DNA of 64,000 nucleotides from Ramazzottius varieornatus (lineage: Eukaryota > Tardigrada > Eutardigrada > Parachela > Ramazzottiidae). The DNA is taken from NCBI GenBank assembly GCA_001949185.1, contig BDGG01000014.1:1467666-1531665 (forward strand). Reading direction: 5' to 3'. The notes under the pieces are model-generated. The model saw nothing but the letters and a program-made list of their open reading frames with translations, was not told the origin of the DNA and made no database searches. Of the stretch, positions 23,799 to 37,700 are shown in pieces (the stretch's first letter is position 1; every line of letters begins with the position of its first letter). A program made the position numbers and the translations under genes.

Positions 23799-26700
23799 TC
23801 ATTTCACCTCTGTGATAGTCTCCACCGTTGTCCCATTGGGCGTGTCGACCACGGTGGTCGAATCGACGACTCTGGCTCGGGGACTAGGCGGCAAGATGTT
23901 CTCGTCGATATAGTTGGTCACGGGACGGTTGAATGCCGTCTTGGGGACCTTTTCCAGATGGTGGAAGTCTGACTCGTCCATCGGGCCGTGCTTCTTGAGG
24001 AGAAGCGCGTCCGTCGCTTCGTTCTCCTGTATCTTGTCTGAAGGCGAGTACTGGTTCCTTCCTCTCCGCCGTATCCTACACATGTAAATTATGACGGCGA
24101 TCAGAGCGGCCAGGAGGAAGATGCCGCAGATGACGCCAACGATGATGGCTGTATTTCGTTGAAATGCTGGCGTCGCTTCCTACTCACATAGACATAACAT
24201 TACTTCCGTAAGGTGGGTATATATTGATAGTAAGCGGTCATGTCGTTGTGTGACACGCTGTATACTAATTGATATGACATTACTTGTGTAGGGGCTGCCG
24301 GGAAGGCCTGGTACTCTTCAGCGACCGCAGGCGCCACGTTCCACTGGGGAAACTGAAGTTCGGTTTGCATGTGGGACGAATCGGTGGGTGCGACGAGACC
24401 GACAAGGACTGGGGGAAGGATGGGGGCGGCACACGCCGACTCTTCAAGGTGGGCGCCGGTGAAACGGGTGGTGGTTCCCGGCGAGGATTCATTGCGGAGA
24501 GCTGTCTCCAGCGGTGTTAGTGGGCCAACCTTGTCGGTGTTGTATACCAAGTCGATTTCTGGGTCTGAAGCAGTCAAGAAGCAAAACTAGCTAGACGACG
24601 GGCATCAGCTGGATATTGTATGAAACTTACTGGATAGACATCCGGAATAAGGTTTGTAGGCCTCAAGCTCGGGGCTGCGGCGAACTGGAATGTCGATACC
24701 ACCGATCGTGACGTACTGGACGAAGCCTGGATACTGGCTGCTTGTCCAGCCGACTTCTCTTTTTGTTCCATCCACCTATATCATAAACACTGGTACTCAC
24801 CATCCGGCAGCCTAAGAACGTATATTACAAATAACTCTTTTGATTTCCGCCGCTGTCTGGAGGCTCAATTTTCAGTCTTGCTCCTCCCGGATATTTGACA
24901 AGTTTTCAGCTAAACACAGGGCTTGTCCTACCGTCCGGCCTGCTCTGATTTCTATGTGTAAGAGTGCTGGCTTTAGTATAAGTTTGCAAACCTGAATGTT
25001 CATTTGCGCTGAGCCGATTTCTACTTGAACGTGGTGTCTCTGGCCGTCAGCAAAGTTGCCGGCTATCACTTCTCGAGAGCGCGAAGCTTCCTCCGTCAGC
25101 ACGTCGACAATGACCTCTCCCTTGGTTGTCAACCCAATGACGATTTCTGTCAACTTTCTGCAAGAAGAGAAAAGCAGCCCTGATTATCAGTACGGTTGAT
25201 GGTGTGCGTCCTTCATTTGTCGGCTCTTACTGGAAAGTCTGGACAAAGAGCATGGCCACATCTTCTTGCGGTACGACAGCGGTAGAGAAAGTCAGGGCAA
25301 GCCTCAGCTTCTTGCTAATGTCAAAGGCTTGTCCACGGGCATAGCTGTAAGCGACGACCAGGCAGGAGGATGCGTCAAAGTTCGCTCCAATATCTATGGA
25401 AGAGGACACTGGTGAAGGTAAGGGTTGCACTGCAGCGTCGTCAATGTTTCTCACCGTCAGTACAAGTGGCACCTCCGTATGACGTGTTGCGGCAGATGCA
25501 TTCGGTGGGCACAGTTACATTGCCCCAGTTATTGACGCAACGCCCGCCATGACTGCAGGGATTGAGGCGATCACAGGAGGCATGACAGTCGTCCACCACA
25601 CCTGCACAGACCAAGCATGGGTACTGTACACTAAGACCTTAGTTGTACAATAGGAAGCGTTTAACGTACCGGACGACCTCTCGGAATCGGCTTCGCCAGC
25701 CAGATCGAACAAGTGCTGGCCTATCTTGACCCCACGGATACAGCCATACCAGCCGGGGAAGTTGGTGGTCAATTGTGGTCTGGCTACCCCACCAACGTAC
25801 ACGTTCTTGAAGTTGGCAATGGCATAGTACGGTCTGGAAGGGACGATACTTTCCAAGGCTAGGTCACGCTTGTCGAAGGGCAAATGGGTGTAAGCCGTGA
25901 TGTACTTGCGGCCTTCGGCTAGTTCCAGGCTGGCCGAATGGTGGTAGTCGACAGTCAAGACCGTCGTACCATTGTCTTGTCGCTGAACATGGACTTGGTG
26001 CCTGAGAGGGACGGCACATCATTATCTTGCACAGTCAAAGCCAATGTCATCGGCCAGAAAGTATACTGTACTGTACCATCTGCCGTCGGTGAAGGAGTCG
26101 TCAGTGACAGTCAGGCTCTTGATGCGGTTACCGTTGTTGAAGGTGAAGATGAGTTGGCGGCTGTTCCATAGGTGCAGCTGCATAAAGTTATGAACGTTGT
26201 CGTGGGCGTACAAGAGGATGCCGGAGGGCGAGTGGCTGCGGAAGCTGAGAAGAAGGTCCTCGTTGAACATGTTCTCCACAGGGATGGTCCGGAACTGCAT
26301 GTAGGACGTATCGGGGCTTTCAAACGTTATGGCCTTCGTGTTGATATCTAAGGGCCACAACGCATACCATCACGACCATGTATAGACAACCTTTCTTTTG
26401 CTGTACCGCATTGTCCAACTTCCAACAGACATTTCTCGACATTTTGCTACATTTACATTACTGGCTTCCATATGGAATGGAAGACTACTACTAACGTATA
26501 GAATTTGACTGTACCGATTTGGCAGAGCGGTCCCGACTGGGCTAGTGGATTGGCACACAAGCATTCGAAGGAGCCAAACTTGTCGAAACATTCCGCACCG
26601 TTTTGGCAAGGGTTGGGCGAGCAGGAAGACTGGCATCCTCGGCGGATGTCTTGTGAATGAGAGCCTTCCACAGCAGCTTCCACATCAACACTGACGCCAC

Positions 26701-29700
26701 CGCGAAAGAAACCTTTGATGCAACCGATCAAACCCGGCTCGGCTTCCGGTACATCCCTTCAAATAAAGACACGAGTACACAGACCATCCACGAAGTGTAC
26801 AGCGTAGGGAAAGAACTTACGCTGGGTATCCTCCCACATGGAGGACACCGACGTACTGGCCAACCCGATCGAACTTGGACCAGGACATGTAGGCCGAATT
26901 CAGATCAACCGACAGGCGCAGTTCGTCACTGCCAAACTCCACCTTGACCAGATGCCATGCCCCATTGTTCAGTCGCTTGCCAGAGGTGGCAACTTGCAAG
27001 GCTTGAACGATGCCATTGAAGGAAATGAACAAGGTCACCGTTGTTTCTATCAGACAGGATAAAAGTCAGTTTTGATATAAGGCCAGGGTGCCGACTGTGG
27101 CGAAAGTGTCAATTGTTACCGTTGGTTTGGGCGATACGGAAAGAGTTGACTTGCCACTTGGTAGTGACACCGGGTTGGTAGATGAGAACAGCCTGCTTGA
27201 GGTTGGTCTTGTAGAAGAAGCTAATGTCTTCCTCGTCCTTTAGCGTGGCCATCTGCAGCGAACCGGTATGGGACATGAAGGAGACTGTTCGCTCGATCCA
27301 ACTCTTGCCTAGACACTCCAGCGCACCCAACGACAGCGTACCCGCTCCCCGGATAGGGCGATTGATGAATGTCATATTGGTGATGCCCACAAACTCCTTA
27401 CTGGTAAAGTATCCTTCATCGACCTAAAGAGCAAAGACCATGCTCTTTCCACAAATGAAGCAAATGGTTGATCATCGACAGGAATAAGTAGTTACGCGGT
27501 TGGTGCCGTCGTCGGCGTCGCAGTTGCACGGAAGATCGCGTGAGGTGCCCATGGCGCACAAGGTACCACCGGTAGCGCAGCTGCACTTCCCTGGCGTATC
27601 CGAACCGAAACTAGTGACGTTACCCGTCTCGTGGGCTGAGCGGAACCAAGTGTGCGTTCCTAGCCTATACAGCAACGAATATGCTCCAGTTTCACTCGAC
27701 TTAAAGTCAGGCAAAGACTTACTTCAATGGAGCCATGCGACACTTATAAGAGATGAACTGTCGACACTGCTGAGAGATATCCACCAGTTTCTTCAAAGAG
27801 TCCTCCTGGTCGAACTGTCTGTATTGGATGGCGTATCTGATGGCGCCCAACTTGGAAGTCTTGAGCTCGACAGGGTGGAAATTATGCGTTACTACCGTTG
27901 TTCCGGGCTCGCTGGTCATGTTACAGTAGACGAAGGTCGGCTTCATCGGACCACTGCCATCCAGATCGATTCTGCAACATCATCACCAACATACAGTACG
28001 GTAATGCAAAGGAATGGAAAGATAGGCACATTCTGCTCCATACATGTGGACTCCACTGCGGCGTTCTCCAGCCAAGAAGAGGTCGGTGCAAGTCTGCATG
28101 TAAGAGGGAATGGCGCAGGTCTTGCCGCTGTAGCCACTACCGTCGCACTGACATGTCGCGCCCATGATACCATTTCGACACAGCGAGCCATGCTGGCAAG
28201 GGTTACTGCTTTCGCAGGTCGGTCCCGCCGTGCCGCACTTGCCCAGGGCAACGTCGTTGCTCCCTTCAGCGTTAGCCACCGTTCGGCCATCCACCAGTTG
28301 ATCAGCTTGCCGAATGTGTCGGACACAACCACTGAAACCGCTGGCTTCGCCACGACGTCCGATGGTCAGTGGACCGCGCAGCAACATTGAATCGGTGGCC
28401 GGGCTCAACTCGAATGCTTGCCCATCCACCTTACAAGACAAAGCAAGGCTGAAAAGGGCCAAATCTAACTTGATATTTTAATGTTGGGTGATATACCAGT
28501 AGAGAGACTTTAACTCGTTGAGCCACTACCGACGCCATCTTGATGGAGTTGGGGTCATCTTCCGGCATCGGTGCAAGTCGGAGACGGTACATTTGGCTGT
28601 TGACAAGTTCGCTGCTGTTGATGGAAGAATCGGTGGTGGCCGTCACAGCCGGGCCAATGACGAAGCCAATGATTTGCGTCGTCGCTTGGGATTGCTCGGA
28701 GACTTGTTGAGTAGCGCTCTGGCTGGCTGGTTCCGTAGACTGGCCCGTAGGTGAAGGCGACAGATTGACGGCGGCGGGGGAGACAGCTTCTGCCTCAGAC
28801 TTGCTGCTGGATATGGCCTGGCTATCGACAGCCATGTTGGCAGCTTCTTCGTCGCTGGCCATCGGAGCCACTCCTCCCGCGCCTTCCTTGTCCGCCGACC
28901 CATCGTCTATGGACAATCAGTCGTAAAGCATAGGTTGTCCCGCAGAAAGGAAGTAATCAGCGTACCTTGACGGCGAACCCGTTGAGCCTGATAACCGACA
29001 ATAGCTTGAGAGTTTGCCTGATCGACCACCTTCAACTGAAGGCTATGCCAGTTTCCGTCAGCCGTCACCCGAGCCAGAGGCTCGGTGTACAACTGCTGCA
29101 TGTTCCCCGCTTGGTCGGGATAGTTTAGTCCCAAGACCAGTCCGTTCGAGCCGACGTCGACCTACTCGCACACTCACACCCTTAAAAGCAAGAAAGAAGG
29201 ATCAGAAGATAAGGCACCTTACCTTGAAGTCACCCGCACCATACTGAGTCTGCAGGTCGGCGCTGATGATGGTGGCTCGTGGAGTTGGCTCGGCGGGAAC
29301 TATGCGAAAGTCCATGGCAATGTCCAGAGGTGAGTGGGCGGGCTCGGCGCTAATCAGCGCGATGACGGCAGCTGCCTCGAGGGAAGCCAGCGTGACAGCT
29401 AGGTCTTGGCTGCGAATGTCCTCGCAACCTTGGTCCACAACGTCAGCTGGACGAAGGCGGATGGCACGGCCTGTCGTGGATTTGAGGAAGGTCGTCAGAC
29501 TGCGTGGGTTACGCAGAGACTCCAAAATGTTGGTGGAACCCAGGTAAACGCGACGCAGACATCCCACGAATGGCTGTGAATCTACAACACAGCCATTAAG
29601 CCACACATTGCAAAGGAAAATCTGCACAAAAACAACCCCTCGTATAAAAGCCTAAAAGGCATAAAGCTATGACGCAACATTTCAACTGTGTGGAATAAAA

Positions 29701-31748
29701 CAAAACCAGTAAGAAAAGTGAAAAACGCGCGCCACCTGAAGAAAATGAATCAGAGAAGTTAGGTGAACCGAGTAAGAGACCTTTTTCTAGCGTGATAAAT
29801 GGATAATGAAATCATACTTTGATGATTAGGGCCGAGAGTTGGATGACATAATGGAGCACTTACCGGGATGAAGTGTGTTTTGTCGTTGATCGATGCCGCC
29901 AAGGAGGACTTCCGGCAACAAGAGCAACGAGGTGCCCTTGTGGCCATCCGGTAGTCCAACGTGATTTTCCCCATAACTATCCACCTTCACTGATAGTCCG
30001 CCTTGCTTTGCCTCCAGCACCAGTGAATGCCATCTACATAACGGAAATCATTGCTCTGCTCATGCGCTCACCTTCTCCCGCCATGCATCGAGAGGTTACG
30101 TACCTTCCATCGGAGACTTCAGTGTCTTCTACGGTTACCTGGGATGGTACCGCACCGTTGTGCAGGCTGATGTGCAAATATTTACCGCTAACGAGAACCG
30201 TTAGGCTTATCGGCGATGATTCGCCACCATCGCTGGTTCTCACACTACCACTCATCAGAAAGGCTTCGCTGAAGTACGTCTGAAACAGGCAAAGAACAAC
30301 TACAGGACGGAATGTTGTCTTCCGCGACCAAAATTAGACTTGTTGAACAAAGCAAGCTTGATGACGCTAACCATACCTACGAAAATTTGTCAAGCACTTC
30401 CTACATCTAGCTTAGTAATCGAGTTTTTGAAATCTGACAATAGAACCGATCGCTTTGCAAATTTTCTGTTACGTAAGATAATATCCTTGATATTCCCGGC
30501 ACTGCTGTTTTGATATAAAGCTAAAATGTCAGCTTCGATGTTTGTTCGGTCAACTATCTCATGTCCTAATTTATAAAATACCGTTTCGTTAAACAATCCG
30601 AAAATGCGACCGGTACCTTAAAGTCCCACGCTAAGCGACTGTTAACCGTAGTTTGATCGCCATCTTGCTTGTAATGGACATACTGATCGCCGTTCAAGGT
30701 AATAACACTAACATCTGCGAAGTAAGACAATAGGAAATCATGCAAAATTGAAACTCAAGTGGCACAATTAAGTTATAAGTATGTGGTCCTACCTGGCGAT
30801 GCGCAAGTCGGTCCTTCGAAGGTACTTGGAGAGCAATCACACTTGCCACCCTCAAGACAGACGCCGCCATGAAGACAGGGACAAGTCACTTCTTGACATT
30901 CCTCATACGCTGCGTCATTGGTTACAGGGAGCTCCTTCCAGTCCAGTGCCACCATTCCGTCACTGCTGCTTTGCAATTCATATTGCACATCGCTGATGCA
31001 GCCTTCCAGCCGGCCCGAGCTCGAGGCCGTACCGTTACTGGCGCCACCCAGATGGATGTTATACTGAGCTCCTTGTGCATATTCCCCACCACTGCTGCCC
31101 AGCTTCAGGGTGAGGGTTGGGTTCTCCCGCTTGTCCACACGGCTTTGCACAGTGTGGCTCTGCAACGGGTCGTAGATAACGTGTAGCTCGTGCCATTGAT
31201 TGTCGGCCAGATCTGCAAGCACAAAGAACTTACGTGTAGTCCACACAATCACTGCAGAAAATATCCTTCAACTGAATGCGTCCAAACGGCCAGGATAAGG
31301 CCTAATAAAACGAACAGCGAAAATATCTGCCAGGAGCGACGGAACTTTTTGGCCATTGGTTCTAAGTACGGAGACAACCTAAAACTCTTTGATTGATTGT
31401 TCGAGAAGACTAACGTGCAATTTCTTGAGCTGCCGAGTTTTCGCCCTTGGCGGTGTGGCTCATATCAATCTTGCCATCTTTCAGTTGCAGCAGCAGCTGA
31501 CTTTCCACAGCGGGATGGGCTGAATCGGTGGCAATCAGGTGTAAGAGTACTCCATTGGGGTTACTTGTCTTGAAGCGAAAGGAGAGATCCAAGACGGAAG
31601 TGGGAAGTTGGCCGTCAATGGTGAAATAAGGGAGAGGCTGATCGGCTTTGGCCGGTGAGATCCTGAATGATCGCGAGTGGGTGAAGGCGCAAAAGCCCGT
31701 GAAGATTAGCCAACAGATCCACAGCTGGCCACTAGCTGGTCCCATCAT
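23799..31748 (-). CDS. Neurexin-superfamily receptor, Caspr/axotactin type (LamG-EGF-fibrinogen-like-TM)
   Basis: Twenty-two exons, from 31748-31415 to 24179-23799, join with consistent phase to give 1887 residues. Signal peptide, then in order: LamG, EGF (CPCLHGGVCLEGGKC), LamG, LamG, EGF (CQHGSLCRNG), a fibrinogen-like segment (VYCNMTSEPG, CNCDADDGTN) typical of Caspr/CNTNAP proteins, LamG, EGF (NPCQNGAECFDKFGSF), LamG, EGF (NPCSHGGRC), LamG, a juxtamembrane linker, one transmembrane helix (AIIVGVICGIFLLAALIAV) and a cytoplasmic tail of about 95 residues. It lacks the N-terminal discoidin domain of Caspr, so it resembles insect axotactin or nematode Caspr-like proteins more closely. The tail has a membrane-proximal basic RIRRRGR but ends ETITEVK, not the PDZ-binding end of neurexins. 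The third LamG is interrupted by an exon of low complexity (28906-28497). Likely a neuronal or glial adhesion receptor; ligand unknown. Confidence 0.9.
30280..30616 (-). other. Longer intron of the neurexin-like gene
   Basis: 337 bases between the exons encoding the start of the second LamG domain. AT-rich with a chance open frame (30390-30596, -). Skipping it keeps the LamG reading frame; nothing else recognised. Confidence 0.5.
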
Positions 31749-34700
31749 TCCCAACTATTCAATTTCTGCTACAGACCATCGATTCCCTGCAGAGAAAAAG
31801 ACCCAGAGTAAAAATCCAGATTCCAGGTCAAGTCTGATATAGATGTTCCGTTTATCAAGTTTGGAAAGTTTGAAGTTAGCTGGAGCAGACAGATAACGGT
31901 ACTCTCTAGCTAACGCTCAACGATTAACCGGCAGCACTCTGTGGAAAGTGAGTTCGACACCGGCATTTCGATCAATTACCTACACCGGTCTAAACCGCGG
32001 CGTACGCTGGTTGTTACAGTCATAAAACGAGTGCACCGTACAAGCCTGATAACGGAAAAGAACTCAGCGACGAGACAGCCTTTTGTAACGGCAATTATTC
32101 AAGTACTTTGCAACACTGAACGTCTGATAGAAGACCTTTGATTAACCTTCCTAAATTAACAATAACCATTTAGTAGTGAAAACTGTCATGACTCGCTTTT
32201 TCCGTCTTCCTCAAGCTGGTACGGGGTGTACCGGCCACCGTGGACGTACAACGTAAGGAAATCCGCCTGTCAGGACTTGTGCACGCCGTTCAGCTTTCAG
32301 TGCGGCAGCCCACTGTCCAAGGTTTCACGACAGAAATTCACCTGTCGACTGGTCGGACCGGAAATTTGGCTAAACGACTACAAATCCATCCGTACCACAC
32401 AGAGTTCTTGGTAGCGGTTCTTTCATGCACAAACGGGTATTCTCCAAGAATTAAGATACTTCCCCAACAAATGGCGCTCTTCATCCAGCAGATACAATGT
32501 GAATTAGTGCTAACGACCTCAAGCACAGCATTTTGTCATACCCTACTGTACACGCTGATTCGACGAGAGGCCTTTCGACTGTACAGCTGGTTATCAAAAC
32601 ATCTGAGGGCTGGTGGAGCGCTACAAGTCCAGGTCGCCGGCAATAAAAGTATCTAGACAGTCGTCATAAACGGGCTCGATATGGTTAGAATAAGACATTG
32701 GTGACGCCCAGCTCGTTACATTCTGATCATTCAACCATACCTGCACCTGTATATGCTTGTCCTTCCTTATCACCACTCGGCCCATGACACACCGATGCTA
32801 ACGCGCAACCAGAGATAAAAAATTGCCACCATATAAAAGATGAGAACGTGCTCATACAATGCTCATCGACTAATCCCTCGCTCATCAATAAAAAAAACTT
32901 TCACAGTGACAAGAAAGATATCCTACCTATTTGCCTCAAGCTCCCGCCTTCCGAATTTGAAGAGTGCTCAAGAAACGCGTGCCGTTGCGGTCTCTGTTCG
33001 GCTGCAATTCGACGTTTCCGTTGTCGAATGGGCGGTTAACTTTTAGAGTATTGCTTGTCAGTTGCCCATACTCTGAACCAGAAAGGCTGCACGTTGTGGT
33101 CACAGCAAATAGACCTTCGGACTATACATGTTCTTCAGATACGGCGCAATTTCAGGCTCCGATCAAACATATTTGCTCTGTTTGTCCACACCCATTCTCT
33201 TTCACCACTGTGTTGAACGTGATCCCAGAATATTGCGCGTAGATCAACAAGGGAAAACCTTCAAGTTTATTGGAACTGTTTCTCTATACTATAGCTCCAG
33301 TCAACGGGTGAGAAAAATCATGATGTTTTTTGATGACGCTGTCAAGTGGCGACGTCGTGCCCATGCCGCACTTTAAGTAGGAGGTCATAGTTGGCCAATT
33401 CAAGCAGATATTGTAAATCATATCACACTTAGCGAAGCGTACTGTCGTAAAAGTAAAACAGAGACTTGTTCATTATCTGAACAAGGAGGCAGAATTGCAC
33501 TACCGCACTCGTTGGCGCATAAACGACCAAGTACTCAACCTTACATTTACGCTTGAATCAACTAACTTGGAAATTCCTAGTCTCTCAAGCAGTTATCTCA
33601 TTACCCTACTTTTCATCCAGTTATCTACCGGACAAAAAGTACGTCACCATAACTTCAAAAATAGAGCGAGCTCATGAGCTTGGTTTGATTTTCGAAAATC
33701 TTGGCGGCGCCACTGGGCTGTGTCGATGCCGCGGCATGGCACGGTTCGTTGATTTCAATCGAAAATAATTAGGTGAAATGTATTCAAATTGCCGTGCTGA
33801 AGCATAAAGGCGGGTTAGAAAGGTCGAGCGAAAGGTAAAGAAAGGCAAAACAGTGTGGCTTGTAATTTGCGATCATACTGTAGCAGCTGTATACATATGT
33901 ATATGCTAGGGTAGCTATTACGACGAAAAGCAAGAGAAATTTTCCAATTCAGGTTTGAAGCATTTCTGTTGGCCATACAGGCCGTCATCGATGATCAGTA
34001 CGAGATCAAAAACTGTGCATTTGAATGCCAGAAGAATTAACGCGTCGCTTAGACTGTTTTGCTCGGCAGTAAAACGTCGGACAGCATTTTCCCAACCGGT
34101 ATTCTTAGAGCACACTCTTTGTTTCATCGTGGTGCTGCGCACGTTAAAAATGGCCGCAAGCGTCTAATGACAGCAGGGTACTTGCACTCCATCTTCGCGT
34201 TTGCCCGCCATTACCTCAATCAGTGCAACCAAGAGGAAGACTCGGTACAATCGAAGGTTACTGACTGGCATGCACCTAGTACCAAAATCGTTAACCACAA
34301 AACTATCGTCATCTAACCGTCTTAAGATACCACCCAAAGCTCTCGAATGGCCCTTCAACTCTAAAATCGTTCTGACAAGATTTCGGAATATTGACACCCT
34401 GCAAAACTACACGTGGTACTTGGTTACGATCGGCATCAGTCTAACCGATCTGCAGTTGATGGTTTAATGGGTACGATTTCCAGAGTTCTTGAGCGCATCG
34501 AATATTCACCGGTATCTACCACAAAGAAAAGAAGACCACTTTATTATTTTATAACTTGTCTGGAGCGTTGTAAACAGTCAACAAGGCCTCTTCAGACATT
34601 TGATATCACGAGGGAGCCTGCTCCAAAAGGAAATCGATCCCGAGCAAGTTCGTTGGATGGTTTAGGGGGCTTATTAAAATTTCACATAGCAAGACGGAAG

Positions 34701-37700
34701 AAAGAACGGACGTCTGCCTGGCAAAAGACGTCGAAACGACAAATAGCGATCCTGTTATTCGACTGGTAGATAAGCGACTTATGAATATTGTGCTGCAAAC
34801 GAAAAAACCGGCTGACTGACAGCAGACGGCTTTTGCGCCGCCGTATTCGAGATTTAGCCCACCAGGGTACCTCCATCGGCGACTGATGCCCATCTTATGG
34901 CCATTTGTAGTGTCATCCAACCAACCCAAAAGTTTCAATGCCAAAAGGTTTACTCATCGATATACAGTATAACCGAACTCGTGTCACTCCAAACACACAG
35001 TATTGAACGCAAACATCGGGAACTCGCTTGATAATTGACTGACATACCCAGATCCACGGACCACATCGTGATGGGACCCGATTGCAAGTTGTTCCCCCTA
35101 ACAAAGACTTACTCACCTCTGCTTCACGAACAATACCGCTGCATCCAAAATTCCCGCTGGCAGCTTGGTGTTCAGAAAGACAGGTTTCATCGAACGGTTC
35201 AACGCCGAAGACTCGTCGCCGATACAAGACAGAAATAATGCAGTGAAAAATGGATGTTAATGTGGGCTAAATAATGCTACAAAATGGCCGATACAGATCG
35301 CCGCGATATTCTGCCGCAAAAGATTCGACGGAGAATTTGGCTTGAATGTAGCAGATGGCACTTAGCCGCACTATAAAGAATCACTCTGATGGCATTTTTT
35401 AGCAGTTTTAGGCCAGCTATCGATTGTGATCAAATGTAGCTCGTCAATTCTGCCTACGATCATGCAGGCGCCATTTCGGACATTTGGGGTATTCTGCACT
35501 GGCTGCATACCAGTGGTCACTCCGTGCCTGCCATCATTAAGTCCTAATACTGATCCAACGTACGTCTCTCTTTTATTTCAAGTTCAAAACTTCTTTCTCA
35601 TCATGGCGTCGCTCTAAACTTGTCATCGTTCGACATTCGGTGCGAACCTGCAGGCTACGATACAAGATGACCGGTTCCGGCCAAATTTTTGATGTTTTGT
35701 TCATGGTGATTGAAGTTAGATGTCGTTTTGAGTGGAGACTACTCTACCGTCAACCATCTAACATGGAAAGGATAGCCTGTTTGAGCCATTGTCATGTCTT
35801 ATTAAAAAGTCTTTGAGCAACTGAGCGCCTTTATTTTCCCCTTGAAGATCAGCCCGATACTCTTCCGCCTTCATTTCCTGGGGCGGCATCATCGGACGGC
35901 TCCATCTATATGACGCCTCTATCCACTCCCCCTTAGAATGCATTTTGTCAACACAGCATATCCTAACATTTTGCGCGATTGATCGAAACCTGGTTTGATA
36001 GCAGCAAATTAAAGCAAACTTGTAGGTTTGCGCAAATGTGCCGCATGACGTCACTGCGATGGACCAGATAGGCTGGCCGCGACGACGTCACACCTGGTAT
36101 CAGGTTTTCGCCCATCTGAATATGGATTTTGCGGTGCTGGTCAACCTCTTATCTGACTGCCGGTATTTGCCTACTCACTTCTATCACAGTTTATCTCACC
36201 TGGGATGGTGTCGCTGATATTCCTTTTTTGCGCCGCCGTCGGTTCCCATCTTGCGGGGTACTCGTATCCATCCAAAATCAACCAGAACCAAAGCATTTTT
36301 ATTTGCTCTTGAACTGGATCAGCATGTCTTCCACTCTGCCGGCTCGATTTCCTACCAAGAAAAAGAGGTTCGTCAAGGCGAGCAAGTACCTAGCAAAACT
36401 TCGGAACACCATGAGCAGTCGTGTTATAAGTTGTTCGTCATCACTCATCAGAGGTTTGCTAGCGGCATCAATCCACCCTTCGGCCACGCATTTCAGATCA
36501 GTTCTTTCCTCCATAAACTTCACTCCATGATGAAGATCTTGGTCGGGAAACCACCAATCGCATTATAACGAAGGGTAATGGTGACTGATTGGAGTTACAA
36601 AGCACTGTCTGTGGTCTCTTTGATTCACCGGAAGTCAGACAACAGTTCTGTCTTGGGATCACGGTCCAAACATGGTCACCTCCGTTCATCTGTTGCGTCT
36701 GCGACGGTGTCTGTCCTTCCGGTAGGTCCGTCGGTAGAGGCTGCAGCACAAGTGTCTTCGTGGCACAAACAACAAGATCTGTAACCTACGACTACGAGAA
36801 GTGGACTTACAGGCAGCTCGATTCCGCGTGTTCGCAGCTTCCTAGACCTGGTATCAACAAAGTGAGAAGCTACATATTCGACTTACCAGTATTGCACTGG
36901 TCATGCCTCCCAGCAGTTGTACCAGGCTTCCCAACAGATACAAGCCTGATGGGGCCATGGGAGAAGATTGAAGAAAGAGAAATCTGGCATGGCTGTCAGA
37001 AGACTGTTCCGGAAGTCGGGCTCTGCTGATGCTAGACACGGGCTCACGGCAGATTTAATCTTCAGGACTGCGGAACGAAAAACCAGAGAAACAACAGGTT
37101 TCTCGCGGTGGCCACTCTTTCAGCTCCATCTTTAGGGATCTGTAGTCTATGAGACGCCTACCGTGACTTCCATAACAATGTCCAAACAGACAGATTAAGT
37201 GCAGCGCTCAGATTCCGAAACTAAGCTGAACTTCAGCTGAGATGCTGTACGAATGCATCGTGCTGTCATGCTGTAACTGCTGTTAAGTTAGCGGGCATCA
37301 CCAGAGGGATTGCGATCATAACGACAAAGGACGACGTCATGACGGTCAAGCCTTGATTGTCAGAATGGCCGAGAACGCACTCACCCGCCAAAATTCCAGA
37401 ACTTAAAGTTGCTTCCCAGACCTTTTACACTTGGTCGAGATCCCGAGACTCTCGTTTGGACTTTGCAGTACAAGACACCTCAACGGATTGGCGGATACCG
37501 CTGGATTGATGCTGGCACTGCAGAAGCTGGGGTAGCGACAGCACATGGCGAACTGGCGTTTGTCGAAGGCCGAGGGCCGGGGCTTCGTGCCGTCCAGAAG
37601 TTTTAATTCTTGTCGTAGTGCAAGACGACTACTCCAAAACATACGATGCCGTCCTTAGCGCTAAAGACTAGGATCAACGAAAGATCATACCCGAAAAGTA

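Noticed and set aside
24860-24990. An extra neurexin-like exon between 24992 and 24775
   Set aside because: Reading on past 24992 reaches a stop without domain similarity; joining 24992 directly to 24775 at phase 0 gives a continuous LamG (VDGTKREVGW...TIGGIDIPV).
30390-30596. Minus-strand open frame inside a neurexin-like intron
   Set aside because: Including it would break the LamG phase; skipping it keeps all 22 exons in frame.
36299-37029. Coding exons suggested by frames on both strands (36299-36523 -, 36589-37029 +)
   Set aside because: The only in-phase join needs a 38-base intron, shorter than any other here, and no domain is recognisable.
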